Source of the DNA: an uncultured Prevotella sp.
GTDB taxonomy: Bacteria; Bacteroidota; Bacteroidia; Bacteroidales; Bacteroidaceae
Assembly: GCA_947302435.1 (NCBI GenBank)
Contig: CAMYVQ010000018.1
Span: forward strand, 1-50,120
Direction of reading: 5' to 3'
DNA: 50,120 nt
The notes under the pieces were generated by a model. The model ran no database searches and was not told the origin of the DNA. It saw only the letters and a list, made by a program, of their open reading frames with translations. A program made the translations under genes and the position numbers. How positions within the stretch are numbered: position 1 is the first letter of the stretch; every line of letters starts with the position of its first letter. Shown one piece after another: positions 17,718 to 26,218 of this stretch.

Positions 17718-17753
17718 ATCGTTGTCTTTTCAGAGTACTTTTTTCAATAGCCG

Positions 17754-19982
17754 TTATTGCAGGGTCAGTTCGCAGATGGCACCATTCTGGATGGCGGCAC
17801 CGTAGGGGATGCTTTGGCTCTTCACGTGGCCGCGCCCTTTCAGTCTCACTTTCACGCCGCATGTCTCCAACAGGAACACGGCATCGCTGGCACCCATGCC
17901 AGTCACGTCGGGCATGCCTTTCCCTGAAAGGGTCTTCTTCGTCAGCTTTACCGACTTTCCGTCCTGTTCAGCCTCGCCCCAGATGGGCTGGCCGTTGGCG
18001 TATGAGCCTTTCCATCCATTGTCGGTTTTCACGTTGAGCTTCCCCAGAACATAGTCGGCTGCCAGAATATTGCCGTTCTTCACGTCGGGAACCATTACCG
18101 ATGTGTCGTCGCGGGCATCCTCGACGCGCAGTTTCAGGTACTGCGACATCACGCTTTCGGAAATCTGGTGGAACACCACACCGGCCATTCCACCGCCCGA
18201 AGCAGGCAGTCCGGGCTTTTTCAGGCAGACAATGCACGAATACATGGGATTGTCGGCAGGGAAGAAACCGACGAACGAAAGCCAATACCACATCATCCCG
18301 TTCTTATAGCCGGCAGCACCTTGCGACACCTGGGCCGTTCCTGTTTTTCCGGCCACCTTGAATGAGCGCGAGCCGGCCTTGCGTCCTAAGCCTTGGCTGA
18401 CCACATGTTCCAGAACAGTTTGTATGGTCTTGATGGACTGTGGCTTGGCAATCTGTTCCTTAATGACCTCCGGCTCCAGATTACGGATGACGACACCCTC
18501 CTTCATAATCTGCTTCACGAAGCGCGGACGCACCATTTTTCCGTCGTTGGCAATGGCATTGTAGAAGGTGAGCGTGTTGATGGGCGCTATCTGCGTCTCA
18601 TAGCCTATCGACATCCACGGCAGGGTGGTCTTGCTCCAGTATTCGCCCCTTTTGGTGGTCTTGAAGTTCGGCATCCTGATCTTCGGCGGCACATAGCTCT
18701 CCCTGCCGTTGAAAGGCAACTTCAAGTCCTCGGCGATGCCCACCCGGTAAAGCCCCTCAACATATTTCTTGGGATTGTCGTGGTAGAACTTGTCAATGAC
18801 GTAGCTCACACCGATGTTCGAGCTGACCTCTAATGCGCGTGCAACGTTGATGTTGCCGTAGCCGCCGCGATACCAGTTGTGGTCCTTCATGTTGCTGCCG
18901 TGCATGTTCATGATGCCGCTGCCCGTGGGAATGACGAAGCTCGTGTCGACTACACCATCGTCGAGAGCCACCAGGATGGAGGCCGTCTTGAACACCGAAC
19001 CCGGTTCGCAGCGATAGGTCACGGCGTGGTTCATGGTTTCGTAGTATTCGCCGTCGTCGCATTTCGTCAGGTTCACGATGGCTTTCACGTCGCCCGTCTT
19101 CACTTCCATCAGGATTGCCACGCCCATGGAGGCGTTGTCTTTCTTGAGCTCTTCCTTCAGGGCGCGCTCTGCCATGTCCTGCATGCCCACATCGATGGTG
19201 CTCACAATGTCGTAGCCATTGACGGGGACAATTTCCGGGATGCGGACGACGGTGTCGCGCACCTTCACTTTATGGGAGATGCCGATAGTGCCGCGCAACA
19301 GCGAGTCGAACGACAGTTCCAGTCCGCACTTGGCCGAGTCCTTGTCGCCATACATGGTGCCGACGGTGCGCTGGGCCAGTGATCCGAAGGGATAGCTGCG
19401 TGCGCTCTTGTTCGATTCGGTATGGAATCCGCCCTTGTTGGTGGGCAGGCGGAGAATGGGCAGCTTCAGCAGCTCCTTGTAGGTGGCATAGTCTATGCGG
19501 CGGGGCCAGATGGACCAATGGCGGTGGCCGACATACGGCTCCTTGTATTTCTGGTCGTACAGCGACTTGTTCTTTCCTTCTAACAGGTTTTTCTTGAATT
19601 CTTCGGCAGACCTGGTCTTGAAGATGCGGTGCAGGCCCGCACAGAGGCTGTCGATATTGTTGGCCCAGAGCGTGTCGATTCTGTGTTGGGCCGAATCTTT
19701 GAGTGCTACGCCCCTGATTTTTCCGGGGAGGAAGTCCATGAAGATCCTGTATTCAGGAATGCTCGATGCCATGAGCTGGCCGTCGCCACTCAGAATGTTG
19801 CCGCGGAGGGCATCCTCTTTGACACTGTCGGGCTTCGATATGGAGGCCACCGTATCCCAATAGTCCTTCTTTGCCGTCATGATATAGGCGGCCTTGGCGA
19901 TGATCGCTATGCCGAATAGGGTCAGAACCACCGCGATGGCTAAATAGCGGGGCAGTACCTTCTTGCTTTCAAACTTACTCAT
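17754..19982 (-). CDS. ftsI: Septal transpeptidase FtsI (class B PBP) with a PASTA domain
   Basis: This class B penicillin-binding protein cross-links septal peptidoglycan with FtsW. The 742-aa protein has one N-terminal membrane helix (YLAIAVVLTLFGIAIIAKAAYIM, about 13-35) and a PBP dimer domain. The transpeptidase motifs are SVFK (about 325), SSN (about 386) and KTG (about 544). The last 55 residues (MPDVTGMGASDAVFLLE onward) form one PASTA domain, which is absent from E. coli FtsI but usual in Bacteroidetes. It lies downstream of the FtsL-like gene, separated by a heptamer repeat array. Confidence 0.95.
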   Translation of the reverse strand: MSKFESKKVLPRYLAIAVVLTLFGIAIIAKAAYIMTAKKDYWDTVASISKPDSVKEDALRGNILSGDGQLMASSIPEYRIFMDFLPGKIRGVALKDSAQHRIDTLWANNIDSLCAGLHRIFKTRSAEEFKKNLLEGKNKSLYDQKYKEPYVGHRHWSIWPRRIDYATYKELLKLPILRLPTNKGGFHTESNKSARSYPFGSLAQRTVGTMYGDKDSAKCGLELSFDSLLRGTIGISHKVKVRDTVVRIPEIVPVNGYDIVSTIDVGMQDMAERALKEELKKDNASMGVAILMEVKTGDVKAIVNLTKCDDGEYYETMNHAVTYRCEPGSVFKTASILVALDDGVVDTSFVIPTGSGIMNMHGSNMKDHNWYRGGYGNINVARALEVSSNIGVSYVIDKFYHDNPKKYVEGLYRVGIAEDLKLPFNGRESYVPPKIRMPNFKTTKRGEYWSKTTLPWMSIGYETQIAPINTLTFYNAIANDGKMVRPRFVKQIMKEGVVIRNLEPEVIKEQIAKPQSIKTIQTVLEHVVSQGLGRKAGSRSFKVAGKTGTAQVSQGAAGYKNGMMWYWLSFVGFFPADNPMYSCIVCLKKPGLPASGGGMAGVVFHQISESVMSQYLKLRVEDARDDTSVMVPDVKNGNILAADYVLGKLNVKTDNGWKGSYANGQPIWGEAEQDGKSVKLTKKTLSGKGMPDVTGMGASDAVFLLETCGVKVRLKGRGHVKSQSIPYGAAIQNGAICELTLQ

Positions 19983-19984
19983 GG

Positions 19985-20034
19985 CTCAATTCTCATTTTT
20001 TGGTTTTCAATTCTCAATTCTCAGTCTTCAGTCT
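19985..20034. repeat. Heptamer array between the ftsL-like gene and ftsI
   Basis: The minus strand reads GAAGACTGAAGACTGAGAATT and then repeats of GAGAATT. The 7-base period places TGA in all three frames. The array includes the stop codon of the ftsL-like gene (20028-20030) and fills the spacer before ftsI. Confidence 0.7.
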
Positions 20035-20495
20035 TCTTCTGGTACATATATTTTATAGGGCGGCTGGTTGGTGCTGTGCAATGTGCTGTCCTGATTGGCC
20101 TTGAGCTTGTCGATGACGTGGCTTTTGCGGCTGCGTTCTGTGAGCGTGCTCTTGCTCGACAAGGCTTTGTATTTGGAGTCTTTAAGCTGGTTTTCCAGTT
20201 TCGCAATGTCGATGGTGTCCTGTTGGCATTGGTAGCGGAAAGCCACATAGACGGTGATGAAGAGGGCAATGAGCAGGCAGAGCCACACCTGTCGGCGCAC
20301 CATGTTGGCCGTCAGCAGGTCGCCGCCAAGGATTGTGCGCAGTGTTAGCGTGCTGGTCGGCGCATTGTCGCCTTCCGTCACGCTGTTCTTCAGTTGCTGC
20401 AGGGTGATAGGCTCTTCGGCCTTCTCTGTAGCTGTGGCGTTCTGCTCCACTTCGGGCAGTTCCATTTCTTCGTTTGTCGTTTTGTCCTTTTTCAT
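20028..20495 (-). CDS. FtsL-like cell division protein
   Basis: The protein has 155 aa: an acidic cytoplasmic tail (about 1-65, rich in Glu and Thr), one membrane helix (VWLCLLIALFITVYVAF, about 70-87), and a periplasmic helix with heptad-like spacing (IAKLENQLKDSKYKALSS). This layout and its place between rsmH and ftsI fit the Bacteroidetes FtsL-like family, which would form the FtsQLB-type complex and activate FtsWI. Sequence identity to classical FtsL is expected to be low, so the call rests on topology and position. The ends of both this gene and rsmH run into heptamer repeats. Confidence 0.82.
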   Translation of the reverse strand: MKKDKTTNEEMELPEVEQNATATEKAEEPITLQQLKNSVTEGDNAPTSTLTLRTILGGDLLTANMVRRQVWLCLLIALFITVYVAFRYQCQQDTIDIAKLENQLKDSKYKALSSKSTLTERSRKSHVIDKLKANQDSTLHSTNQPPYKIYVPEED

Positions 20496-20500
20496 TGTTT

Positions 20501-20526
20501 CTAACTCCTAACTCCTAATTCCTAAC
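20501..20526. repeat. Heptamer array between rsmH and the ftsL-like gene
   Basis: The minus strand reads about three to four tandem units of TTAGGAG/TTAGGAA. The period of seven puts TAG in all three frames. The rsmH stop codon (20522-20524) is one of these TAGs. Confidence 0.75.
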
Positions 20527-21463
20527 TTTTCTCGGCGATTCTCAGTTTTGCGCTTCGGCTGCGGGGATTCTGCTCCATCTCCTGTTCCGAGGGCGTGATG
20601 ACCTTGTTGCCGATCATGCGCAGGGGAGCGTTGATGCGTCCGAAGAAATCCTGTTCCACCTTGCCCTCTGCATTGCCGGCGCGCATTATGTTCTTCACAA
20701 TGCGGTCCTCCAATGAGTGATAGGTAATGACACTCAGTCGTCCGCCTTTGGCAAGCAGTTCCTGTGCGCTGGTCAGCATCTCCTTCAGGGCCTGCATCTC
20801 GTGGTTCACCTCTATGCGCAAGGCTTGGAACAGCCGGGCCAGGTCTTTCTTCAGTTGCGGATTGGCAATCGACAATTGGGAATCCTCCTCCACGGCCTCG
20901 ACACCCAGCACCCGCAGCAGGTCGCCTGTGGTCTCTATGCGCTTTTTTGTCCGTGTGCTGACGATGGCCTTCGCAATTTTCCGTGCCTGCTTCAGTTCCC
21001 CGTAAAGGTAGATCACGTCGGCCAGTTGCTCTTCGCTATAGTTGTTCAGCAGGTCGGTGGCGGTAGCGCCTGCCCTCTGGTTCATGCGCATGTCGAGCGG
21101 TGCGTCATAGCGGAAAGAGAATCCGCGCTCCTCGTCGTCGAAGTGATGGCTCGACACGCCCAGATCGGCCAGCAGTCCGTCAATGTGTTCCACCTCGTAG
21201 AAGCGCATCCAGTTTTTCAGATACCTGAAGTTGCTTCTGACGAAGGTGAATCTTTCGTCGTCGACAATATTTTTCTCTGCATCGGCATCTTGGTCGAAAC
21301 TGTAGAGATGCCCCTTCGGCCCTAATCGGCGGAGGATTTCACGCGAGTGTCCGCCGCCGCCAAAAGTCACGTCTGCATAGACACCATTGGGCTGGATAGC
21401 CAGCCCATTGACACTCTCCTGCAACAGCACGGGAATGTGATAAATTTCAGCGGTGTTCATCAT
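20522..21463 (-). CDS. rsmH: 16S rRNA (cytosine-1402-N4)-methyltransferase RsmH
   Basis: RsmH (MraW) methylates C1402 in the ribosomal P site with S-adenosylmethionine. The 313-aa protein has the start motif YHIPVLLQESVNGL, the SAM loop YADVTFGGGGHSREIL, DGLLADLGVSSHHFDD, and the late ALRIEVNHEMQALKEML and ITYHSLEDRIVKN. All match the family at normal length. It follows mraZ by seven bases, as in most dcw clusters. Confidence 0.97.
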   Translation of the reverse strand: MMNTAEIYHIPVLLQESVNGLAIQPNGVYADVTFGGGGHSREILRRLGPKGHLYSFDQDADAEKNIVDDERFTFVRSNFRYLKNWMRFYEVEHIDGLLADLGVSSHHFDDEERGFSFRYDAPLDMRMNQRAGATATDLLNNYSEEQLADVIYLYGELKQARKIAKAIVSTRTKKRIETTGDLLRVLGVEAVEEDSQLSIANPQLKKDLARLFQALRIEVNHEMQALKEMLTSAQELLAKGGRLSVITYHSLEDRIVKNIMRAGNAEGKVEQDFFGRINAPLRMIGNKVITPSEQEMEQNPRSRSAKLRIAEKS

Positions 21464-21470
21464 CTTCGTG

Positions 21471-21920
21471 CTATGTTGGCTTGTTCATAATGGCCTTCAG
21501 TCTTGATGCAAATTCAGGTTGTGGCATGAATGGCTCTTGGGTCTTTTCTGCCGCCCAGATCTCTATCTTGTCGTCCATTCCGATAAACCTGACCGATTGG
21601 TCGATTTCTGCGGCTTGTAGGAGTCGTTTGGAAATGAGGAAGCGCCCGTTGCCATCGAGCGTGAGCACTTCCGCTTCCGCCATGAAGGCCCTGAGCACCA
21701 TTTCTTCATCCTCGTCCCATTCCGACACTTTTGCCGATATCTTGTCCAGTCGTTTGTTCCATGCACTTTCGGGATAGAGCACCAGGCATTTGCCATGGAT
21801 GCTGGTGCGCAACACCAGTATTTCCTCGCCCGCAACCTGTAGCTGCTTGCGGAAAGTGGCGGGAAGGAAAACGCGTCCTTTCGCGTCGGTCTTGGCTTCT
21901 ATGTTGCCAAAAAAGCGCAT
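21471..21920 (-). CDS. mraZ: Transcriptional regulator MraZ
   Basis: MraZ is a 149-aa AbrB-fold DNA-binding protein that in other bacteria represses its own dcw operon by binding GGG-containing direct repeats. Two MraZ half-domains are seen: NIEAKTDAKGRVFLPATFRK at 6-25, and LTLDGNGRFLISKRLLQAA at about 91-109, carrying the two DxxGR boxes. It is first in the operon. A matching three-repeat operator lies just upstream at 21977-22006, so autoregulation is likely. Confidence 0.96.
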   Translation of the reverse strand: MRFFGNIEAKTDAKGRVFLPATFRKQLQVAGEEILVLRTSIHGKCLVLYPESAWNKRLDKISAKVSEWDEDEEMVLRAFMAEAEVLTLDGNGRFLISKRLLQAAEIDQSVRFIGMDDKIEIWAAEKTQEPFMPQPEFASRLKAIMNKPT

Positions 21921-21962
21921 GTGTACCTTATTCTATATTATAGTTCAAACACGTGTCGGATG

Positions 21963-21970
21963 CAAAAGTA
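21963..21970 (-). promoter_or_regulatory. -7 box of the dcw operon promoter
   Basis: The minus strand reads TACTTTTG, matching TAnnTTTG, 42 bases before the mraZ ATG. The -33 region falls inside the MraZ-type repeats, so bound MraZ could block RNA polymerase. Confidence 0.65.
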
Positions 21971-21976
21971 ATAATT

Positions 21977-22006
21977 TTCCTCCACATTCCCCCACAATTC
22001 CCCACA
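21977..22006 (-). promoter_or_regulatory. Probable MraZ operator: three 10-bp direct repeats
   Basis: On the minus strand, three adjoining 10-mers read TGTGGGGAAT, TGTGGGGGAA and TGTGGAGGAA (22006-21997, 21996-21987, 21986-21977). The exact 10-bp period with a G-rich core equals the spacing of the known MraZ box (TGGGN repeats with 5-bp spacers). It covers the expected -33 region of the mraZ promoter. Confidence 0.7.
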
Positions 22007-22205
22007 TTTTTTTGATTTTAACTTTTGATAAGACTTTTTCTGTCTTGATTTGTGCTTGGCCCGTCGTTCTCTATAGAGACGTTTTTGGTTGAAAATCTTT
22101 CACCGAAAAGCTGACTGTTTGCGGTTTTTTATAAGTTTTTTATTTCGTCTTGTTAGTTTTTACACAATTTAGCCTAAAAAAAGAAAGAATATGGAAGTTT
22201 TATCG

Positions 22206-22213
22206 TACTTTTG
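22206..22213 (+). promoter_or_regulatory. -7 box of the acyltransferase pair promoter
   Basis: TACTTTTG matches the Bacteroidetes -7 box, 36 bases before the ATG at 22250. No good -33 TTTG is seen. The rest of the 22014-22205 spacer is AT-rich and shows no gene. Confidence 0.55.
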
Positions 22214-22249
22214 CAGTTCCTTAGGTGAGAAAGCAAGCAATCAAAAATC

Positions 22250-23077
22250 ATGGAAACGATTATAGAAAAGACAATCGACATCGAGAAAATACTGAAGGGC
22301 AAGATGGGCGCCAAGGCCAAATGGGTACCCGGACCATGCGTCAGTTGGCTGAGGCATGTCATCCATGAGGACTGGCTGAACAAGTTCTTGTGGGATGCCC
22401 GCGACTTGAAAGGGACACCGTGGCTTGAGGCTTGTCTTGAATACCTGCAAACCAAAATAGAGGTGGAGGGAATGGAGAACCTGCCCGACAAGAACGACGG
22501 TAAACTCTATACTTTTGTTTCAAACCACCCCATGGGTGGCATCGACGGCGTGGCACTCGGCTCTGTCATCGGCAAACATTATGACGACCGCTTCCGCTAC
22601 TTGGTGAATGACCTGCTGATGAACCTGCCCGGTCTGGCTCCGCTCTGCATCCCAATCAACACCACGACGAAGAAGAGCCGCTCGTTTCCGCAGATTGTGG
22701 AGGCAGGCTTTCAGGGCGACTACCATCTGCTGATGTTTCCGGCGGGTCTTTGCTCACGGAGGCGCGACGGACAGATTCGCGACCTGCCTTGGAAGAAGAC
22801 TTTCATCACCAAGAGCGTAGAGACGCATCGCGACGTGGTGCCCATCTTCTTCGGTGGGCGCAACAGCGATTTCTTCTACCGTCTGTCGAATATCAGCGAC
22901 CGCTATGTGAAGAAAGTCAACATTGCCATGCTCTTCCTCGTCGATGAAATGTACAAAAACTGTGGAAATACCTTCCATGTGAAAATTGGAAAACCCATTC
23001 CCTGGCAGACCTTCGACAAGTCGAAAACGCCGATGGAATGGGCAGAATTTGTGAAATCTCAAGTGTATTCGTTATAG
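22250..23077 (+). CDS. glsA: Lysophospholipid-type O-acyltransferase, GlsA-like
   Basis: A 275-aa PlsC-superfamily acyltransferase. The catalytic His-Asp box is SNHPMGGIDG (about 91-100). The later FPAGLCSRR is the glycerolipid-acceptor block and VPIFFGG the next conserved block. In Bacteroides thetaiotaomicron a protein of this kind (GlsA) O-acylates N-acyl-3-hydroxy-fatty-acid glycine to make glycine lipids, and its partner GlsB does the first N-acylation. Here the pair is adjacent with two bases between stop and next ATG, which supports this role over a general lysophosphatidate acyltransferase. The symbol is inferred from pairing and family. Confidence 0.75.
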   Translation: METIIEKTIDIEKILKGKMGAKAKWVPGPCVSWLRHVIHEDWLNKFLWDARDLKGTPWLEACLEYLQTKIEVEGMENLPDKNDGKLYTFVSNHPMGGIDGVALGSVIGKHYDDRFRYLVNDLLMNLPGLAPLCIPINTTTKKSRSFPQIVEAGFQGDYHLLMFPAGLCSRRRDGQIRDLPWKKTFITKSVETHRDVVPIFFGGRNSDFFYRLSNISDRYVKKVNIAMLFLVDEMYKNCGNTFHVKIGKPIPWQTFDKSKTPMEWAEFVKSQVYSL

Positions 23078-23079
23078 CA

Positions 23080-24072
23080 ATGGAACAGCCAATTATTGCC
23101 CCCATCCCTGTAGAGGTGCTCAAGAGCGAACTGACTCCTGACCGCCAGTTGCGTATGACCAACAAGAGTCACAACCAGATTTTTGTCATCACCGCCCATC
23201 AGGCTCCCAACGTGATGCGTGAGATTGGCCGACTGCGCGAAATCGCTTTCCGCGAGGCTGGAGGCGGAACGGGCATGGACTGCGACATCGATGAGTTCGA
23301 CATTTGCGAGAACTGCTACAAGCAGCTCATTGTGTGGAATCCCGAAGCCGAGGAGATCATTGGCGGCTACCGCTATCTGGAAGGTACGAAATGGGAGATG
23401 GACAAGCACGGTCAGCCCATATTGGCCACCAGCCACATGTTCCATTTCTCTGAAAAGTTCCTGAAAGAATACATGCCTTACACCATTGAGTTGGGCCGCT
23501 CGTTCGTGTCGTTGCCTTACCAGTCGTCGCGCATGGGAGCCAAAAGCCTCTTTGCCCTCGACAATCTTTGGGACGGATTGGGCGCGCTGACGGTCATCAT
23601 GCCCAACGTGCGCTATTTCTTCGGAAAGATGACCATGTATCCCAGCTATATCCGTGAGGGACGCGACATGATTCTCTATTTCCTAAACAAGCATTTTGGC
23701 GATAAGGAAAAGCTCGTTATCCCGATGAAACCGCTGAAAATTGAATCCGATGAGGCTGAACTGGCTAAGCTGTTCTGCGAAAAAGACTTCCGTTCTGACT
23801 ATCGCATCCTGAATCGTGAGGTACGCCGCTTGGGCTATAACATACCGCCGTTGGTCAATGCCTATATGAACCTGTCGCCCACGATGAAGCTTTTCGGCAC
23901 GGCCATCAACTATGGTTTTGGCGATGTGGAGGAGACGGGCATCCTGATTGCCATGGATGAGATTTTGGAAGAGAAGCGTGTGCGTCACATCGACTCGTTT
24001 ATCAGGGAGCATCCGGAGGCATTGAAGATTACGAGTGGTGCCAACAAGGTGATCTACAAACACAATTATTGA
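23080..24072 (+). CDS. glsB: GNAT-type N-acyltransferase, GlsB-like (hemolysin family)
   Basis: The ATG at 23080 is chosen over the in-frame 23038 because it follows the upstream stop by two bases and removes 14 residues that overlap that gene. The product is 330 aa. It belongs to the OlsB/hemolysin-type acyl-ACP-dependent N-acyltransferases (VMREIGRLREIAFREAGGG; IIGGYRYLEGTKW; TIELGRSFVSLPYQSSRMG). In B. thetaiotaomicron the homologue GlsB makes the monoacyl glycine lipid precursor. Glycine is the inferred acceptor here, and ornithine or serine-glycine lipids are alternatives. A hairpin terminator follows. Confidence 0.78.
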   Translation: MEQPIIAPIPVEVLKSELTPDRQLRMTNKSHNQIFVITAHQAPNVMREIGRLREIAFREAGGGTGMDCDIDEFDICENCYKQLIVWNPEAEEIIGGYRYLEGTKWEMDKHGQPILATSHMFHFSEKFLKEYMPYTIELGRSFVSLPYQSSRMGAKSLFALDNLWDGLGALTVIMPNVRYFFGKMTMYPSYIREGRDMILYFLNKHFGDKEKLVIPMKPLKIESDEAELAKLFCEKDFRSDYRILNREVRRLGYNIPPLVNAYMNLSPTMKLFGTAINYGFGDVEETGILIAMDEILEEKRVRHIDSFIREHPEALKITSGANKVIYKHNY

Positions 24073-24115
24073 GGGGTTCTACCGTTGATATTGTTTTATC
24101 TCACAATTGATAATG

Positions 24116-24152
24116 AATGACGGTGCCATTGATATTGAATGGCACCGTCATT
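24116..24152. terminator. Hairpin between convergent genes (after glsB)
   Basis: AATGACGGTGCCATT (24116-24130) and AATGGCACCGTCATT (24138-24152) form a perfect 15-bp stem with a 7-base loop. Flanking words GATAATGAAT and CATTGATGTTCAATGA are shared with the element at 4629-4723. It lies between convergent gene ends and probably terminates both. Confidence 0.7.
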
Positions 24153-24230
24153 GATGTTCAATGACATCGTTATTGATATGGTATTGCGGGATCTTTTATA
24201 TTCAATGGCAGAACGCTTTCCGATTTGACT

Positions 24231-26186
24231 TTATTTTACTGTCTTTTTGCCTTGTGGAAACGCAGCCGAACGGATGATGAAGATGCCATGACGGGCGGAT
24301 GGGTTGATGCGCTGGCCCTTCAGGTTGTATAGCCCGCCAGTAGCATCAGTGTCGTTGTCAATGGTACGGATGCCGGTGTTCACATTGTCCAAGAATATTT
24401 GCATCTCCGACTGGGGCCATTCCATGTAGGCACGGAACCCCTTCATGGTAGTTTCTTCAGTGGCTTTCTCGAATTTCGGGAAAGAGGCTTCCGGGTCTGT
24501 CAGCACATACTTGTCTGTGAGTGAACCTGCTTCCGCCGGTGCATAAAAACCTTGGAAAACAGCCCCGTTCTTCGTTGTCTGAAGGTACAGGGGATCGGCG
24601 TTCGTGCGGAAATAGGTGACGTTGTGGAACTGGAACACGTCTTTTTCGGTCTTTGTATAGAAAAGGTAGGGTGTCTGAGCGTAAAGGGTGTTCACCGACT
24701 TGAACTTCAGGCTGTTGTTGGTGCAGTCGCCAAGCTCATAGAAAACGACGTCGTTGCCGAAGATGGTGGGATCGTTCACGGCGAACGGAAGAATGATGAT
24801 GTTCCAGCCGGCTTTCATGCTGTAGTTGAGTGTGACGATGTCGTAATCGCCCCAGTTCTCGAAATAGTCTAAGGAACCGTTGTCTTCACTGAGAACCGGC
24901 CCTTCATCGATGGAAACGGCAATTTTTGCACTTTGAAGCTCAATATCTTCATTGCTGACGGTGAAATAAGCCTCGCCGCTAAGGGCCTCTTCGGGGGTGA
25001 ACGTCACGGTGAAGGTCTTGGTGGCAAAGCCTTCGACAGTCTCCACGATGCTCTCGCCATATTGCTGGTAGCCGATGAAGAATCTGGCGGTGAGTTGTTC
25101 TGACTGGCCTGCCATCTCCTTCACGCTGATCGAGGCCGTGTACTCATTGTGCTTGCTTCCTTTCTCGGGAATCGAGGTGGCGGTGATCTGCGCATTATGG
25201 TTCACTTCCAGTGGTTTCAGTCCGGTGAAGTTGTCAAGGTCGTAGTCGTCGTTGGCGAAACGGAACTGATAGATGCCTGGCTGTAGGTCTTTGATGGTGT
25301 AGGTGGCAAATTCGGTCATGTTGTTGTCCAAACTGATGCTCTCATAGCTGACAAAGTCGCCGCCGTCTTTTGAAACGGAGATTTTAATGGTTGTGAACAT
25401 GCCCGTTGATTTCGCCTGAAATTGCAGTTTGTCGCCTCTTTCTGCCACCAAGGCAGGGGTGGTCAGGAAGTGCTTGTAGCCGTCGTAGTAGCCTGCGTAT
25501 GCTCCGTGGGCCACGCCGTCGGCAAACGACCAGCCCGTTTCGTCGACCTCCCATCCTTCAGGCAGTGCATTGCCGCTAAAATCCTCCAACCATGCATTAG
25601 GGTCAGGGGTAGGTTCTGGATCCGGGTCTGGGTTAGGGTCTGGATCTGGGTCAGGGTCTGGGTTAGGGTTGGGATCTGGGTCTGGGTCAGGATCTGGATC
25701 CGGGTTAGGGTTAGGGTTATTGTCAGCCGCCGTATAGGTGACATCGTCGATGCAGGCGGAATAGAGCACAATGGCCACTTGTCCCTGATAGTCGCCCAAT
25801 AAGACGGTATCCTTTTTCCAGTCTCTTCCTTTATAGGTCGTCGATGCCCAGATGCGCTCGCCCAGTGTGCCGTTCTCATAGCGATAGATGAGAATCTGGC
25901 CATTGGGGTAGGAACCGGACACCCCATAGCTTCTCCAGTAGAAGGTCAGGCTTCCCTTCACAGGTTCGGTGACGACATAGTTGTCGGTCAGCGACTTGCC
26001 GTTGGACCATAGGCCAGCGGTGTTGTCCATGCCGCGGTCGTCGTTGTTGGTCACATCGCCTACGAGCTGCCAGCCCTCGGGAAGTCCTACTTCACTGTCG
26101 AAAGTGGCGGTGAGGCTCTTTGCACTGGCTGAGGTTGAACCCAACAGGGCAAGGAATAGGGTGAGGAAAGGGAGAATTTGTCTCAT
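24231..26186 (-). CDS. Secreted surface protein with Asp-Pro repeat linker and T9SS-like tail
   Basis: The 651-aa protein has a signal peptide (MRQILPFLTLFLALLGSTSASA). Two 'choice-of-anchor J'/cleaved-adhesin-like modules begin near 27 (LTATFDSEVGLPEGW) and 202 (LEDFSGNALPEGWE). They are joined by a rigid NP/DP linker of about 40 residues (160-200) encoded by hexamer repeats. A beta-rich region follows, then a tail (GGLYNLKGQRINPSARHG...GKKTVK) resembling the type A sorting domain of T9SS cargo. It is therefore probably exported across the outer membrane and attached at the surface. The substrate or ligand is unknown. Confidence 0.75.
   Translation of the reverse strand: MRQILPFLTLFLALLGSTSASAKSLTATFDSEVGLPEGWQLVGDVTNNDDRGMDNTAGLWSNGKSLTDNYVVTEPVKGSLTFYWRSYGVSGSYPNGQILIYRYENGTLGERIWASTTYKGRDWKKDTVLLGDYQGQVAIVLYSACIDDVTYTAADNNPNPNPDPDPDPDPDPNPNPDPDPDPDPNPDPDPEPTPDPNAWLEDFSGNALPEGWEVDETGWSFADGVAHGAYAGYYDGYKHFLTTPALVAERGDKLQFQAKSTGMFTTIKISVSKDGGDFVSYESISLDNNMTEFATYTIKDLQPGIYQFRFANDDYDLDNFTGLKPLEVNHNAQITATSIPEKGSKHNEYTASISVKEMAGQSEQLTARFFIGYQQYGESIVETVEGFATKTFTVTFTPEEALSGEAYFTVSNEDIELQSAKIAVSIDEGPVLSEDNGSLDYFENWGDYDIVTLNYSMKAGWNIIILPFAVNDPTIFGNDVVFYELGDCTNNSLKFKSVNTLYAQTPYLFYTKTEKDVFQFHNVTYFRTNADPLYLQTTKNGAVFQGFYAPAEAGSLTDKYVLTDPEASFPKFEKATEETTMKGFRAYMEWPQSEMQIFLDNVNTGIRTIDNDTDATGGLYNLKGQRINPSARHGIFIIRSAAFPQGKKTVK
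25599..25719. repeat. Hexamer tandem repeat encoding a (N/D)P linker
   Basis: About 20 degenerate 6-base units (GGGTCT, GGGTTA, GGATCT, GGGTCA) run in tandem and encode alternating Asp/Asn-Pro on the minus strand. Units keep the frame, so slippage would lengthen or shorten the linker without a frameshift. Confidence 0.85.
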
Positions 26187-26218
26187 AAGATTGTTGTTAG
26201 TAGTCTTGTATTTTTTTG

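Noticed and set aside
25599..25719. Telomere-like or CRISPR repeat (GGGTTA units)
   Set aside because: The units encode an in-frame (N/D)P linker inside a large ORF, and the unit sequence varies as codons do.
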